Shown: positions 1 through 10,057 of the stretch, piece after piece | How the letters are laid out: the number at the start of each line of letters is the position of its first letter | How positions within the stretch are numbered: position 1 is the stretch's first letter | NCBI RefSeq assembly: GCF_004336805.1 | Contig: NZ_SJXM01000001.1 | Coordinates: 355,607 to 419,606 of the forward strand | DNA: 64,000 bases | From: Aeromicrobium sp. IC_218 | GTDB taxonomy: Bacteria > Actinomycetota > Actinomycetes > Propionibacteriales > Nocardioidaceae | Direction of reading: 5' to 3' | Notes under the pieces: model-generated | Told to the model about the DNA's origin: nothing | What the model saw: the letters and a program-made list of their open reading frames with translations, nothing else | Database searches by the model: none | Program-made: the position numbers and the translations under genes

Positions 1-72
1 GACCCCGCGGCGATCGCCGCGGTGACCAAGCGCTCGGGCGACAAGTCCGACAAGGCGGGTGAGGGCGCATGA
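1..72 (+). CDS. hemA: Glutamyl-tRNA reductase, C-terminal end (partial)
   Basis: Only the last 23 codons are inside the window, ending at TGA 70-72. The tail starts DPAAIAAVT and ends in a charged Lys/Ser/Gly stretch, which fits the variable C-terminus of actinobacterial HemA. The identity rests mainly on context: hemA is normally the gene directly before hemC, and its stop overlaps the hemC start as ATGA, implying translational coupling. No catalytic residues are visible. Confidence 0.6.
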   Translation, partial: DPAAIAAVTKRSGDKSDKAGEGA

Positions 73-989
73 CGACCCTGCGCATGGGCACCCGTGCGAG
101 CCGTCTCGCCCTGGCCCAGTCCGGTGCCTTCGCGGCCCGGCTGACCGAGGTGACCGGTGTCGACGTCGAGGTCGTCCCCGTCTCCACCGAGGGCGACCGC
201 ACGCGCACGCCCCTGGTCGAGGCCGGTGGCGCGGGCGTCTTCGTCGCCGAGCTCCGCGAGGTGCTCGCCTCCGGCGCGGTCGACTTCGCCGTGCACTCGC
301 TCAAGGACATCCCGACCTACCCCGACGAGCGCCTGACGCTGGCGGCCATCCCCGAGCGCGAGGACGTCCGCGACGTCGTCGTCGCCCGCGACGGCCTCAC
401 GCTCGGCGAGCTGCCGGCCGGCTCCCGCGTCGGCACCGGCGCGCCGCGCCGCGTCGCGCAGCTGTCCGCGCTCGGCCTGGGCATCGAGCTCGTCGGCGTG
501 CGCGGCAACGTCGACACCCGCATCGCCAAGGTGACCAACGGCGACCTGGACGCGGTCGTCCTCGCCCGGGCCGGGCTGCTGCGCCTGGGCCGCGAGGACG
601 AGGCGACCGAGGTGCTCGACCCCATCCAGGTGCTCCCCGCCCCCGGGCAGGGTGCGCTCGCGGTCGAGTGCCGTGTCGACGACCTGACCACGGCAGGGCT
701 GCTCGGGCAGCTCGACCACGCCGACACCCGCGCGGCCGTGACCGCCGAGCGCCGCCTGCTGGCGGAGCTCGAGGCCGGCTGCAGCGCTCCCGTGGGCGCA
801 CTCGCCGAGGTGGTCTCCGGCGACGACGGCGAGGAGCTGTGGCTCCGGGCCGTCGTCGGGGACCTCACCGGAACCCGATCCATCCGCATGTCCACGACGG
901 GGTCGCTCGCCGACGCCGCCGCGGTCGGGGAGCGGCTCGCTGCCGAGCTGCTCGCCGAAGGTGCCGCCACGCTCGTGGCCGCCTCCTGA
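69..989 (+). CDS. hemC: Porphobilinogen deaminase (hydroxymethylbilane synthase)
   Basis: Polymerises four porphobilinogen molecules into hydroxymethylbilane in the cytosol. The 306-residue length is normal for the family. The N-terminus GTRASRLALAQ is typical. HSLKD carries the catalytic Asp at residue 80, RGNVDTR is a substrate-binding motif, and EAGCSAPVGA holds Cys238, where the dipyrromethane cofactor attaches. The ATG overlaps the preceding stop (ATGA), with a G-rich ribosome site (GGTGAGGG) just upstream. It forms an operon with cobA-hemD and hemB. Confidence 0.97.
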   Translation: MTTLRMGTRASRLALAQSGAFAARLTEVTGVDVEVVPVSTEGDRTRTPLVEAGGAGVFVAELREVLASGAVDFAVHSLKDIPTYPDERLTLAAIPEREDVRDVVVARDGLTLGELPAGSRVGTGAPRRVAQLSALGLGIELVGVRGNVDTRIAKVTNGDLDAVVLARAGLLRLGREDEATEVLDPIQVLPAPGQGALAVECRVDDLTTAGLLGQLDHADTRAAVTAERRLLAELEAGCSAPVGALAEVVSGDDGEELWLRAVVGDLTGTRSIRMSTTGSLADAAAVGERLAAELLAEGAATLVAAS

Positions 990-1015
990 GACCGGCAGAC
1001 CAGGAAGAGAAGACT

Positions 1016-2641
1016 GTGACTAGCACCATCGCCACGCCCGAGCCCGCGGTGCCGACCGCCGCTCCCGCCTCGCGTCCTGCTCCGCAGGGCCAGGTGAGCT
1101 TCGTCGGTGCCGGCCCCGGCGACGTCAGCCTGCTGACGGTCCGTGCGGCCGAGCTGCTCGAGGCCGCCGAGGTCGTGATCATCGAGGCGCCCGAGCAGGC
1201 CGCCCTGGTGACCAACGGCGCCGAGGTCGTCGAGGGCGGCACCACCGCCGACGGTGCCCCGATGCCGCACGCGGCCCGGGCCAAGCTCGTCGTCAAGCAC
1301 GCCAAGACCGGCGCGCGCGTCGTCCGGCTGCTGACCGGTGACCCGTTCACGTACGGCACCGGGCCGGAGGAGGCCGCGGCCTGCGCCAAGGCCGGCATCC
1401 CGTTCGAGGTCGTCCCCGGCGTCTCCTCGGCCACGGCCGTCCCGACGTACGCGGGCGTCCCGCTGACGACCAAGTCCCAGCGCGGCGTGGCCGTCGTGGA
1501 CGTCGCCGACAACGCGATCGACCTCAGCGCCCACCAGGGTGCCGACACGGTCGTGCTGCTCGACGCGCTCGGCCGCCTCGGCGAGGTCTCGGCGGCCCTC
1601 ATCGAGTCCGGCCGCCCGGCGACCACCCCGGTCGCGGTGACGTGCGTGGGCACCACGACCGAGCAGTCGACCGTCGTCTCGACGCTGGCCGACGTCGCCA
1701 CCGACGCCAAGGCCGTCACCGGCCCGGCCGTCGTCGTGGTCGGCGAGGTCGTCGAGATGCGCGAGGTGCTGTCCTGGTTCGAGACCAAGCCGCTGTACGG
1801 CTGGCGCATCCTGGTGCCCCGCACCAAGGAGCAGGCCGCGGGCCTGTCCAGCCGCCTGCGGATGTACGGCGCGGTCTCCGAGGAGGTCCCGACCATCTCG
1901 GTCGAGCCGCCGCGCAACCCGCAGCAGGTCGACAAGGCCATCCGTGGCCTGGTCGAGGGCCGCTACGAGTGGGTCGCGTTCACGAGCGTCAACGCGGTCA
2001 AGGCCGTCCGTGAGAAGTTCGACGAGTACGGCCTGGACGCCCGCTCGTTCTCGGGCCTGAAGATCGCCGCGGTCGGCGACAAGACCGCCCAGGCGATCGC
2101 CGAGTGGGGCATCCGCCCGGACCTCATCCCCAGCGGCGAGCAGTCGGCCGCCGGCCTGCTCGAGGACTGGCCGCCGTACGACGAGATGCTCGACCCGATC
2201 AACCGGGTCTTCCTGCCGCGCGCCGACATCGCCACCGAGACGCTCGTCGCGGGCCTGGTCGAGCTCGGCTGGGAGGTCGACGACGTCACGGCCTACCGCA
2301 CGGTGCGCGCCTCGCCGCCGCCGGCGCCGACCCGTGAGGCGATCAAGACCGGCAAGTTCGACGCGGTGATGTTCACGTCGTCCTCGACCGTGCGCAACCT
2401 CGTCGGCATCGCCGGCAAGCCGCACACGTCGACGATCATCGCGTGCATCGGCCCGGCCACGGCGAAGACCGCCGAGGAGCACGGCCTGCGCGTCGACGTC
2501 GTCGCCGAGTCGCCCTCGGTCGAGGTGCTGGCCGACGCGCTGGCCACCTTCGGCGCCGAGCGCCGCGAGGCCCAGGTCGCCGCGGGCGAGCCGGTCACCA
2601 AGCCGTCGTACCGTCGTCCGTCGTCGCGCCGCAAGGCCTGA
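1016..2641 (+). CDS. hemD: Fused CobA-like methyltransferase / uroporphyrinogen-III synthase
   Basis: 541 residues from GTG 1016, chosen because AGGAAGAG lies about 9 nt upstream; the frame is open much further upstream, but that part overlaps hemC. Residues about 25-250 are a tetrapyrrole methylase (SUMT/CobA) domain with GAGPGD at 31-36, [13 protein letters not shown] and VVPGVSS. Residues about 263-515 are the HemD domain, starting at [11 protein letters not shown], which cyclises hydroxymethylbilane to uroporphyrinogen III. The methylase half is degenerate: the usual D-R motif after the first helix is replaced by IIEAPEQ, and the GGDPFVFGRG motif is altered. It may be structural rather than active. 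This fusion is known in actinobacteria. Confidence 0.93.
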   Translation: MTSTIATPEPAVPTAAPASRPAPQGQVSFVGAGPGDVSLLTVRAAELLEAAEVVIIEAPEQAALVTNGAEVVEGGTTADGAPMPHAARAKLVVKHAKTGARVVRLLTGDPFTYGTGPEEAAACAKAGIPFEVVPGVSSATAVPTYAGVPLTTKSQRGVAVVDVADNAIDLSAHQGADTVVLLDALGRLGEVSAALIESGRPATTPVAVTCVGTTTEQSTVVSTLADVATDAKAVTGPAVVVVGEVVEMREVLSWFETKPLYGWRILVPRTKEQAAGLSSRLRMYGAVSEEVPTISVEPPRNPQQVDKAIRGLVEGRYEWVAFTSVNAVKAVREKFDEYGLDARSFSGLKIAAVGDKTAQAIAEWGIRPDLIPSGEQSAAGLLEDWPPYDEMLDPINRVFLPRADIATETLVAGLVELGWEVDDVTAYRTVRASPPPAPTREAIKTGKFDAVMFTSSSTVRNLVGIAGKPHTSTIIACIGPATAKTAEEHGLRVDVVAESPSVEVLADALATFGAERREAQVAAGEPVTKPSYRRPSSRRKA

Positions 2642-2642
2642 C

Positions 2643-3626
2643 GTGAGCGACTGGGAGCCGCCCGTCGTCCGTCCGCGTCGCCTGCGCCAGTCGCCGGCGA
2701 TGCGGCGGCTCGTGCGCGAGACGTACCTGCAGCCCGGCCAGCTCCTGCTGCCGATGTTCGTGGCGGAGGGGCTGTCCGAGCCGCGTCCGATCGCGAGCAT
2801 GCCGGGCGTCGTCCAGCACACCCGTGAGTCGGCCAAGGCGGTCTACGCCGAGGCGGCCGAGCTCGGGCTCGGCGGCGTCATGCTGTTCGGCGTCCCCGAG
2901 CACAAGGACGCCGAGGGCTCCGGCGCGCTGGACCCGCAGGGCATCCTCAACGTCGCGATCGCCGACGCGCGGGCCGAGGTCGGCGACGACCTGCTGGTCA
3001 TGAGCGACCTGTGCCTGGACGAGTTCACCGACCACGGCCACTGCGGCGTGCTGGACGCGAAGGGCCGCGTCGACAACGACGCCACGGTCGAGATCTACGC
3101 CCGCATGGGCGTGGTCCAGGCCGAGTCCGGTGCCCACGTGGTGGCGCCCAGCGGCATGATGGACGGCCAGGTCGGTGCCATCCGCTCGGCTCTCGACGGT
3201 GCCGGACACGACGAGACCGTGGTCATGGCCTACGCGGCGAAGTACGCCTCGGCGTTCTACGGACCGTTCCGCGAGGCCGTCGACTCCTCGCTCACCGGCG
3301 ACCGCAAGACCTACCAGCAGGATCCGGCGAACGCCCGTGAGGCGCTGCGCGAGACCCTGCTCGACGTCGCCGAGGGCGCCGACATCGTCATGGTGAAGCC
3401 GGCGCTGTCGTACCTGGACCTGATCGCCGACGTGCGGGCGGCCGTCGACCTGCCCGTCGCGGCCTACAACGTGTCGGGCGAGATGGCCATGGTCGAGGCG
3501 GCCGCGCAGAACGGCTGGATCGACCGGGAGCGGACGATCGACGAGGTGCTGCTGTCGATGCGCCGGGCCGGCTCGGACATCATCCTCACCTACTGGGCGG
3601 CCGAGGTCGCGCGACGCCTGCGCTGA
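2643..3626 (+). CDS. hemB: Delta-aminolevulinic acid dehydratase (porphobilinogen synthase)
   Basis: Condenses two 5-aminolevulinate molecules to porphobilinogen. 327 residues, normal length. The Schiff-base lysines are K200 ([12 protein letters not shown]) and K252 ([12 protein letters not shown]). The metal-site loop reads [14 protein letters not shown], which keeps two of the three cysteines of classical zinc enzymes and has Asp at the other position, an intermediate between zinc and magnesium types. The GTG start lies one nucleotide after the hemD stop, so translation is probably coupled. It is the last gene of the heme operon, followed by a strong hairpin. Confidence 0.97.
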   Translation: MSDWEPPVVRPRRLRQSPAMRRLVRETYLQPGQLLLPMFVAEGLSEPRPIASMPGVVQHTRESAKAVYAEAAELGLGGVMLFGVPEHKDAEGSGALDPQGILNVAIADARAEVGDDLLVMSDLCLDEFTDHGHCGVLDAKGRVDNDATVEIYARMGVVQAESGAHVVAPSGMMDGQVGAIRSALDGAGHDETVVMAYAAKYASAFYGPFREAVDSSLTGDRKTYQQDPANAREALRETLLDVAEGADIVMVKPALSYLDLIADVRAAVDLPVAAYNVSGEMAMVEAAAQNGWIDRERTIDEVLLSMRRAGSDIILTYWAAEVARRLR

Positions 3627-3634
3627 CCCGGCTC

Positions 3635-3677
3635 CACGACGAAGGGCACCTCCCGCCGGGAGGTGCCCTTCGTCGTG
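3635..3677. terminator. Bidirectional terminator between hemB and the lytic transglycosylase
   Basis: A perfect 20-bp inverted repeat (3635-3654 and 3658-3677) with a 3-nt loop, starting CACGACGAAGGG. It lies between the convergent stops of hemB (3626) and the next gene (3684), so it can end transcription from both sides. There is no U-tract, as is common in high-GC actinobacteria. Confidence 0.9.
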
Positions 3678-3683
3678 CGCGGC

Positions 3684-4919
3684 TCAGCTGAGCAGCGAGG
3701 TGATGCAGCGGGTGAGGGCCCGCAGGTCGAGCTCGGTGAGGCCCTGCGCGAGGCACTTCACCTTCGCCTCGGCCCAGGTGAGCGTGTTCTCGACGACGTC
3801 CTCGACCACCTCGAGCGGCCGCGGCGCCCGGCCGTCGCCGTCGGTGCCGGGGTTGGTGCCGAGCAGCGGGTCGGTCACGCCGTCGACCAGGTCGGTCAGG
3901 CCGGGGCCGGGCTCGCTCTTGCTGTCGGGCTTGGCGGGCTTGCTGGTGCCCGGCTTCGGGGTGGTGCCCGGCTGCGAGGTGGACGGGGCGCTCGGGTCGC
4001 TCGTGCGGCCGGGCGTGGAGCCGCGGTCCGAGCGCGACGGGCGCTTGCCCTGCTCGGCACGACGGGCCTCGCGACGCTGCGCGTCGGTGAGCGTCTGGTC
4101 CTGCGAGCGCGACGTCAGCGTGCTGCCGGGGCCGACGCCGTTCGGAGCCGCGGTGTACTCACCGGCCGCGTAGCGCTCGGCGATGCGCAGGACCAGGTCG
4201 ACGTAGGAGTCAGAGGCGTTGTAGCGCTTGACCGCCGCCGCGGCGCCGGGTCGGGTGGACAGGTCGTCGGAGCCGGCGCACAGGTAGACGCCGGCGGACG
4301 TGGCCGCGTCGTCGATGTCCTGCGGGTCGGCCTTGTCGTCGCCGTCGGCGTCGACCGCCACCAGCTCCCACGTGGACGGGATGAACTGCATCGGGCCGAC
4401 CGCACGGTCCCAGACCGCGTCGTCGTCGAGCTTGCCGCCGTCGGTGTCGCGGATCTCGGCCGTGCCGTCGCGCCCGGTGAGCGGGACGCCGAGGATGCCG
4501 GGCCGGGAGACGCCGTCGTCGCCGAGCGTGTTGGCGCCCGAGCGGCCGTGGTCGGACTCGACGCGGCCGATGGCGGCCACGAGCGTCCAGTCGAGCCGGC
4601 AGGAGGGATCGGCCTTGTCGAGCAGCGACTCGGCGCGGCGGTAGGCGGTGAGGGCGGCGTTGGGGATGCCGGCCGAGGAGAGGGTGGACAGCGTGCCCTC
4701 CGCACCGGCGCGCGGGTCGACGCCACCGGGGGTCGCCTGCACGGTGGCGGGCTGGTCGAGCGCCGACGTGGGCACCTCGGGCAGCTCCTGTGCGGCCGGC
4801 GGGTCGGACGCCCGGGCCAGGTCGCCGGCGGTCAACGAGACGCCCCAGGCGCTGACCAGCAGCACGGCCGGCACGATCGCCGCCGTGCGCTGCCATCGGG
4901 GCAGGTGGTGAATGTTCAC
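3684..4919 (-). CDS. Secreted lytic murein transglycosylase (MltB/SLT-2 type)
   Basis: 411 residues starting at GTG 4919, with GAGGGAG as ribosome site. Residues 1-31 are a signal peptide or N-terminal anchor. The catalytic domain (about 85-280) contains [10 protein letters not shown] with the likely catalytic Glu121, and [14 protein letters not shown], both typical of actinobacterial MltB-like enzymes that cleave the MurNAc-GlcNAc bond to form 1,6-anhydro ends. A Ser/Thr/Pro/Lys-rich linker (about 285-365) precedes a C-terminal segment with two cysteines. It acts outside the membrane in wall remodelling. It is transcribed divergently from hemL. Confidence 0.88.
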   Translation of the reverse strand: MNIHHLPRWQRTAAIVPAVLLVSAWGVSLTAGDLARASDPPAAQELPEVPTSALDQPATVQATPGGVDPRAGAEGTLSTLSSAGIPNAALTAYRRAESLLDKADPSCRLDWTLVAAIGRVESDHGRSGANTLGDDGVSRPGILGVPLTGRDGTAEIRDTDGGKLDDDAVWDRAVGPMQFIPSTWELVAVDADGDDKADPQDIDDAATSAGVYLCAGSDDLSTRPGAAAAVKRYNASDSYVDLVLRIAERYAAGEYTAAPNGVGPGSTLTSRSQDQTLTDAQRREARRAEQGKRPSRSDRGSTPGRTSDPSAPSTSQPGTTPKPGTSKPAKPDSKSEPGPGLTDLVDGVTDPLLGTNPGTDGDGRAPRPLEVVEDVVENTLTWAEAKVKCLAQGLTELDLRALTRCITSLLS

Positions 4920-5066
4920 AGCTCCCTCTCCGCACGCGCCCCCCGCGCGTGCCGACCCACGGACGGGACGTGGGCCACGTCACACAGACTCGCAAACGAC
5001 AACGAGCCGGGCAACTCGAGGTTACGCGCCAGTACGGCCGTGGTGGGACCGTCACCGCCCGTTTGG

Positions 5067-5072
5067 GACAAT
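5067..5072 (+). promoter_or_regulatory. Leaderless-type -10 element of hemL
   Basis: GACAAT ends 6 nt before GTG 5079, so transcription would begin at the start codon. No Shine-Dalgarno sequence is seen. Confidence 0.5.
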
Positions 5073-5078
5073 GGCCGG

Positions 5079-6395
5079 GTGAGCCCGCAGCAAGCATCAG
5101 CCGACCTGTTCGCCCGCGCCCGCGCCGTCTCGCCGGGTGGTGTCAACTCCCCGGTGCGCGCCTTCCGCGCCGTCGGTGGGCAGCCGCGCTTCATGGCGTC
5201 GGCCCGCGGCCCCTACCTGACCGACGTCGACGGCAACGAGTACGTCGACCTCGTCGCTTCGTGGGGACCCATGCTCCTGGGCCACGCCCACCCCGAGGTC
5301 ATCGCGGCCGTGGCGGACGCCGCCGGCCGCGGCACCTCGTTCGGCACGCCGAGCGAGCCCGAGGTGCTGCTCGCCGAGGAGATCGTCGGACGCACGCCCG
5401 TGGAGATGGTGCGCCTGGTCAGCTCCGGCACCGAGGCCACGATGTCGGCCATCCGCCTCGCCCGTGGCTTCACCGGTCGTGACGTCGTCGTGAAGTTCGC
5501 CGGCTGCTACCACGGCCACGTCGACTCGCTGCTCGCCGAGGCCGGCTCGGGCCTGGCCACGTTCGCCGTGCCGGGCACGCCGGGCGTCCCCGCCGTGGTC
5601 ACGGCCGACACCCTCGTGCTGCCCTACAACGACCGCGAGGCAGTGAGCGCCGCGTTCGCCGAGCACGGCGACCGCATCGCGTGCGTCATCACCGAGGCCG
5701 CGGCCGGCAACATGGGCGCCGTCCCGCCGCTGCCCGGCTTCAACCAGTTCCTGTCCGAGACCTGCCGGGCGCACGGCGCGCTGTTCATCAGCGACGAGGT
5801 CATGACCGGCTTCCGGGTCAGCCGCAGCGGCCAGTGGGGCCGCGACGGCGCCGTCGAGGGCTGGGCGCCGGACCTGCTGACGTTCGGCAAGGTCATGGGC
5901 GGCGGCTTCCCGGCCGCGGCCTTCGGCGGCCGCCGCGACGTCATGGAGCAGCTGTCGCCGACCGGCCCGGTCTACCAGGCCGGCACGCTGTCGGGGAACC
6001 CCGTCGCGGCCACCGCGGGCCTGACGACCCTCCGCCTGGCCACCGACGAGGTCTACGCCCACGTCGACGCCACCGCCGAGCGGCTCAAGACGCTGGTGTC
6101 GGACGCGCTCACCGCCGAGGGGGTCGCGCACCACGTCCAGGGCGCGGGCAACCTGTTCAGCGTCTTCTGGGGCGTCACCGGGCAGGTCGACGACTACGCC
6201 GGCGCCCAGGCGCAGGAGGGCTGGCGCTACCGCGCGTTCTTCCACGCGATGCTCGACGCCGGCGTGCACCTGCCGCCCAGCGCGTTCGAGGCCTGGTTCC
6301 TCTCGGCGGCCCACGACGAGGAGGCGGTCTCTAGGATTGCCGAGGCGCTGCCGGTCGCGGCCCGCGCCGCCGCCCGAGCCACCCCGGAGGACTGA
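5079..6395 (+). CDS. hemL: Glutamate-1-semialdehyde 2,1-aminomutase
   Basis: Converts glutamate-1-semialdehyde to 5-aminolevulinate, the step after HemA in the C5 pathway. 438 residues, usual for the family. The PLP-binding lysine is K271 in [13 protein letters not shown]. The motifs [27 protein letters not shown] and [10 protein letters not shown] are diagnostic for class III GSA aminomutase. The frame is open upstream, but the GTG at 5079 follows a GACAAT element by 6 nt and gives the family N-terminus. First gene of a run continuing into cytochrome c maturation. Confidence 0.97.
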   Translation: MSPQQASADLFARARAVSPGGVNSPVRAFRAVGGQPRFMASARGPYLTDVDGNEYVDLVASWGPMLLGHAHPEVIAAVADAAGRGTSFGTPSEPEVLLAEEIVGRTPVEMVRLVSSGTEATMSAIRLARGFTGRDVVVKFAGCYHGHVDSLLAEAGSGLATFAVPGTPGVPAVVTADTLVLPYNDREAVSAAFAEHGDRIACVITEAAAGNMGAVPPLPGFNQFLSETCRAHGALFISDEVMTGFRVSRSGQWGRDGAVEGWAPDLLTFGKVMGGGFPAAAFGGRRDVMEQLSPTGPVYQAGTLSGNPVAATAGLTTLRLATDEVYAHVDATAERLKTLVSDALTAEGVAHHVQGAGNLFSVFWGVTGQVDDYAGAQAQEGWRYRAFFHAMLDAGVHLPPSAFEAWFLSAAHDEEAVSRIAEALPVAARAAARATPED

Positions 6396-6399
6396 GCCC

Positions 6400-7050
6400 A
6401 TGAGCGAGCGCACGATCGTGCACCTGATGCGTCACGGCGAGGTCCACAACCCGCAGGGCGTCCTCTACGGACGCCTGCCGGAGTACTTCCTCTCCGAGCT
6501 CGGCCACCAGATGGCCGCCGCGGCCGCGGACTTCCTGTCCAAGAACGAGATCGTCCACCTGGTCGCGTCGCCGCTGGAGCGGGCGCAGCAGACCGCCGAG
6601 CCGCTGTCGAAGCTGCTCGAGGTGTCGATCACGACCGACGAGCGGGTCATCGAGGCCGACAACAAGTTCGAGGGACGCACGGTCGGCGTCGGTCCCAAGG
6701 CGTTCATGAGCCCGCGCAACTGGCCGCTGCTGCGCAACCCGTTCACGCCGTCGTGGGGCGAGCCGTACGTCGAGATCGAGGCCCGCATGCGCGCCGCGAT
6801 CGCCGACGCCCGTGAGGCCGCGCGCGGCCACGAGGCGGTCATCGTGTCCCACCAGCTGCCGGTCTGGATCTCGCGCCTGTCGTACGAGCAGCGCCGCTTC
6901 GCCCACGACCCGCGCAACCGCCAGTGCTCGCTGGCCAGCCTGACCAGCCTGACCTTCGACGGCGACGACTACGTCGGCTTCACCTACGCCGAGCCGGCCG
7001 GGCACCTGCTGCCCGAGGCGCTCAAGGGCAAGTTCGTGGGCGGGGCGTGA
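6400..7050 (+). CDS. Histidine phosphatase family protein (phosphoglycerate mutase-like)
   Basis: 216 residues from ATG 6400, with CGGAGG about 10 nt upstream. The RHG signature is LMRHGEV with the phosphate-accepting His12; the second catalytic histidine is H151 in IVSHQLPVW. The substrate is not evident: the branch is cofactor-dependent phosphoglycerate mutase-like, but most members are phosphatases of small metabolites. A homologue at this position, between hemL and resA, is common in actinobacteria. It is cytosolic and shares the transcript with hemL. Confidence 0.85.
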   Translation: MSERTIVHLMRHGEVHNPQGVLYGRLPEYFLSELGHQMAAAAADFLSKNEIVHLVASPLERAQQTAEPLSKLLEVSITTDERVIEADNKFEGRTVGVGPKAFMSPRNWPLLRNPFTPSWGEPYVEIEARMRAAIADAREAARGHEAVIVSHQLPVWISRLSYEQRRFAHDPRNRQCSLASLTSLTFDGDDYVGFTYAEPAGHLLPEALKGKFVGGA

Positions 7051-7063
7051 CGGCGCCGCTCCC

Positions 7064-7648
7064 ATGAACGTCCTTCCTCGACGCGCCCGCGGCGTCCTCG
7101 CCGTGGCGCTGTGCTCCCTCGTCCTGTCCGCCTGCGGCGGCTCCGACGGCACCGACGGCACCCGCGGCGGCTACATCTCCGGCGACGGCAGCTACGTCGT
7201 CGTCGACGCACCCGACCGCAAGGACGCCCCCGAGCTGGAGGGCGAGGACCTCGAGGGCGAGCCGCTCTCGCTCGAGCAGTTCGCCGGCAAGGTCGTCGTC
7301 GTGAACGTCTGGGGCTCGTGGTGCCCGCCGTGCCGGGCGGAGGAGCCGATCCTCAGCGCCGTCGCCCGGGAGCTGGCCGACGACGACGTGCAGTTCGTCG
7401 GCATCGCCACCCGTGACGTCGCCGGCGCGCGCGCCTTCGAGCGGGCCCGCGAGGTGCCGTACCCGAGCTTCGCCGACGACGCCGGCACGTACGCCGTCCA
7501 GTTCGCCGACAGCCTGCCCACCATGGCCACGCCCACGACCTGGATCATCGACGCCGACGGCAAGGTCGCCGTGCGCTACCTCGGCCCGTTCACCAGCGAG
7601 TCGACCCTGCGCGGGCTGATCGAGGACGTCCAGGGGTCGCGGTCGTGA
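7064..7648 (+). CDS. resA: TlpA/ResA-like thiol-disulfide reductase, lipoprotein
   Basis: 194 residues. A lipoprotein signal peptide ends in LSAC with the lipidated Cys24. A thioredoxin-like fold follows, with the WCPPC active site at C87 and C90. It probably reduces apocytochrome c heme-binding cysteines on the outer face of the membrane, with electrons from CcdA, which is encoded next and overlaps by GTGA. The TlpA family is broad, but the ccdA-resB-resC context supports ResA. Confidence 0.9.
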   Translation: MNVLPRRARGVLAVALCSLVLSACGGSDGTDGTRGGYISGDGSYVVVDAPDRKDAPELEGEDLEGEPLSLEQFAGKVVVVNVWGSWCPPCRAEEPILSAVARELADDDVQFVGIATRDVAGARAFERAREVPYPSFADDAGTYAVQFADSLPTMATPTTWIIDADGKVAVRYLGPFTSESTLRGLIEDVQGSRS

Positions 7649-8397
7649 TCACCGGCATCGGCGAGACCGTCGTGGACGGCTCGCTCGTCCTCGCCGTGCC
7701 GCTGGCCGTCGTCGCCGGCCTGCTCTCCTTCTTCTCCCCGTGCGTGGTTCCGCTGCTGCCGGGCTACCTGTCGTACGTCTCGGGCATGGCGGTCACCGAG
7801 CTGGACGGCCCGCGCCGCTCGCGGCTCGTGCTCGGCGCCGTGCTGTTCGTGCTCGGCTTCAGCGCCGTGTTCGTCTCGCTGGGGACGCTGTTCGGCGCCG
7901 TGGGCCAGGAGCTCAAGGACTACCAGCGACCGATCAGCGTCGTCATGGGCATCGTGGTGATCGTGCTCGGCCTGGCCTTCATGGGCGGCGTCTCGTGGCT
8001 GCAGCGCGACGTGCGCGTGCACACCGTCCCCGCGGTCGGCGTCGCGGTGGCGCCGCTGCTCGGCGTGCTGTTCGGCCTCGGCTGGACCCCCTGCATCGGC
8101 CCGACGCTGAGCGCCGTGCTGGGCCTGGCGGTGAGCGCGGACGACGCGTCCGCCGGCCGAGGCGCGCTGCTGGCGTTCGTCTACTGCCTGGGGCTGGGCA
8201 TCCCGTTCGTCCTCGCGGCGGTCGCGTTCTCGCGCTTCACCCGGGCCCTGCGCTGGTTCAAGCGTCACCAGCGCCTCGTCGGCCTGGTCGGTGGCGCGCT
8301 GCTCGTCGTCATGGGCGTGCTGCTCGTGAGCGGGCTGTGGGACGGGCTGGTCGACGAGATGCGCGGCTGGATCGGCGGAACGGAGCTTCCCCTGTGA
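7645..8397 (+). CDS. ccdA: Cytochrome c biogenesis protein CcdA
   Basis: 250 residues, six predicted membrane helices. It carries electrons from cytosolic thioredoxin across the membrane to ResA. The paired redox cysteines sit in [12 protein letters not shown] (C33) and [10 protein letters not shown] (C150), as in the DsbD/CcdA family. Its GTG overlaps the resA stop, and its stop overlaps the GTG of a 27-codon ORF described next. Confidence 0.95.
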   Translation: MITGIGETVVDGSLVLAVPLAVVAGLLSFFSPCVVPLLPGYLSYVSGMAVTELDGPRRSRLVLGAVLFVLGFSAVFVSLGTLFGAVGQELKDYQRPISVVMGIVVIVLGLAFMGGVSWLQRDVRVHTVPAVGVAVAPLLGVLFGLGWTPCIGPTLSAVLGLAVSADDASAGRGALLAFVYCLGLGIPFVLAAVAFSRFTRALRWFKRHQRLVGLVGGALLVVMGVLLVSGLWDGLVDEMRGWIGGTELPL

Positions 8398-8477
8398 GCG
8401 AGCGGAGCGAGCGAACCATGACGGCATCCACGGGCGTGCGTCCGTACCGTGCGATCTTCACGGAGGCACGCCTGTGA
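8394..8477 (+). CDS. 27-codon coupled ORF between ccdA and resB
   Basis: GTG 8394 overlaps the ccdA stop (GTGA) and the TGA at 8475-8477 overlaps the resB GTG at 8474, so the ORF exactly fills the junction. The peptide begins with SERSE after its start residue and contains RPYR at positions 16-19. A second ORF of the same length, with 14 identical positions, bridges resB and resC. No homology is recognised. It may encode a peptide, or it may serve only to carry ribosomes from ccdA to resB. Annotated on geometry and similarity, without proof of translation. Confidence 0.45.
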   Translation: MSERSERTMTASTGVRPYRAIFTEARL

Positions 8478-10057
8478 GCGAGAAGACGAAGAAGAGCAAG
8501 GGCACGAGCCTGGCGCCGGAGCTGGGCTGGCGCGAGATGCTGCGGTGGCTGTGGCGGCAGGTGACGTCCATGCGGACGGCGCTGTTCCTGCTGCTGCTGC
8601 TGGCGATCGCGGCCGTGCCCGGCTCGCTGATCCCGCAGCGCGGCGTGGACGCCCAGGCCGTGCAGTCGTACTTCGCGCGCAACCCCACGCTGGCCCCGGT
8701 GCTGGACGACCTGGGCTTCTTCAGCGTCTACACGTCGCCGTGGTTCAGCGCGATCTACCTGCTGCTCATGGTCTCGCTCGTGGGCTGCATCATCCCGCGC
8801 GCCATCCTCTACGCGAAGGCGCTGCGCGCGCGTCCGCCGCGGGCCCCGCGCAACCTGCTGCGCCTGCCGGTGTCGGAGTCGCTGGAGACCGACGCGTCCC
8901 CCGAGGACGTCGTCGTGGCCGCCCGCACGGCGCTGCGCGGCCACCGCGTCGACGTGGTCACCCACGACGACGGCACCACGGAGGTGCGGGCCGAGAAGGG
9001 CTACCTGCGCGAGGCGGGCAACCTGGTCTTCCACGTGAGCCTGGTGGTGGTGCTCGTGGGCGTCGCCGCCGGCGCGCTGCTCGGCTACCGCGGCTCGGCC
9101 GTCGTCGTCGAGGGCACCGGCTTCTCCAACAGCCTGACCCAGTACGACGAGTTCTCCTCCGGTGCGTGGTTCGAGCCCGACGACCTGCCGCCGTTCTCGC
9201 TGCAGATGGACGACGTCGAGGCCCGCTTCCAGACCACCGGCGAGCAGCGCGGCGCGCCCCGGCTGTTCCGGGCGAAGGGCAGCTACACCGCGCCCGACGG
9301 CGACACCGGCGACTTCGACATCCAGGTCAACCACCCGCTCAGCGTCGACGGCACGGACGTCTTCCTGGTGGGTCAGGGCTACGCGCCCGTCGTCAAGGTG
9401 ACCGACCCCGAGGGCAACGTCGCGTTCGACGGCCCGGTGCCGTTCCTGCCCGAGGACCCGACGTACACGTCCAGCGGCGTCGTCAAGGTGCCCGACGCGC
9501 AGCCCTACCAGATCGGTTTCCAGGGCTTCTTCCTGCCGACCGCGGTCACCACCGGCGACGACGAGGCGTCCGTCTCGGTCTTCCCGGCGGCGGCCAACCC
9601 GATCCTCGGCCTGTTCGCCTGGACCGGCGACCTCGGCCTGGACGACGGCGTCCCGCAGTCGGTCTACGTGCTGGACAAGGACGGCATGGAGCAGGTCAAG
9701 AACGAGGACGGCAGCAACTTCCGCATCTCGCTGAGCCCGGGCCAGGAGCAGGAGCTGCCCGACGGCACGACCATCCAGTTCGTCGAGCTGCGTCAGTTCG
9801 CCCGGCTCCAGATCGCGGCGTCCCCGGGCAAGGTCGTGCCCCTGGTCGGCGTGAGCGTCGGCGTTCTCGGCCTCATCCTGTCGCTGGCGATCAAGCCCCG
9901 GCGCACGTGGATTCGGGCCCGCCGCGACGGCTCACGTACGATCGTGGAGGTCGCCGCTCTCGACCGCGTGCCGCGCGGAGACGTCACCGGTGACCTGGAC
10001 GACCTCCTCGAGCGTCTCGCGCTCGAGGCCCCGAAGGAGAAGGCAGAGCGCGCATGA
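8474..10057 (+). CDS. resB: Cytochrome c biogenesis protein ResB (Ccs1)
   Basis: 527 residues. Three N-terminal membrane segments (around TALFLLLLLAIAAV, AIYLLLMVSLVGCII and VFHVSLVVVLVGVAAG), a long extracytoplasmic domain, and a fourth segment near the C-terminus (VGVSVGVLGLILSLAI) match the ResB family. With ResC it forms the system II heme lyase that delivers heme to apocytochrome c. The GTG start is set by its overlap with the upstream small ORF. The gene ends inside an ATGA that starts the second small ORF. Confidence 0.95.
   Translation: MSEKTKKSKGTSLAPELGWREMLRWLWRQVTSMRTALFLLLLLAIAAVPGSLIPQRGVDAQAVQSYFARNPTLAPVLDDLGFFSVYTSPWFSAIYLLLMVSLVGCIIPRAILYAKALRARPPRAPRNLLRLPVSESLETDASPEDVVVAARTALRGHRVDVVTHDDGTTEVRAEKGYLREAGNLVFHVSLVVVLVGVAAGALLGYRGSAVVVEGTGFSNSLTQYDEFSSGAWFEPDDLPPFSLQMDDVEARFQTTGEQRGAPRLFRAKGSYTAPDGDTGDFDIQVNHPLSVDGTDVFLVGQGYAPVVKVTDPEGNVAFDGPVPFLPEDPTYTSSGVVKVPDAQPYQIGFQGFFLPTAVTTGDDEASVSVFPAAANPILGLFAWTGDLGLDDGVPQSVYVLDKDGMEQVKNEDGSNFRISLSPGQEQELPDGTTIQFVELRQFARLQIAASPGKVVPLVGVSVGVLGLILSLAIKPRRTWIRARRDGSRTIVEVAALDRVPRGDVTGDLDDLLERLALEAPKEKAERA

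Noticed and set aside
59..1015. Upstream extension of the hemD frame through hemC
   Set aside because: The extension is Arg/Gly shadow sequence; GTG 1016 has a good ribosome site and gives the normal SUMT N-terminus.
317..2836. A long minus-strand frame opposite hemC and hemD
   Set aside because: Shadow frame; the plus-strand genes carry all catalytic motifs.
4972..5000. TGTGACGTGG-like half-site upstream of the lytic transglycosylase as a CRP site
   Set aside because: Only one half matches; spacing to a second half does not fit TGTGA-N6-TCACA.
3663..5078. Upstream extension of the hemL frame through the transglycosylase region
   Set aside because: It runs antisense to a real gene; the GTG at 5079 gives the family N-terminus and follows a -10-like element.
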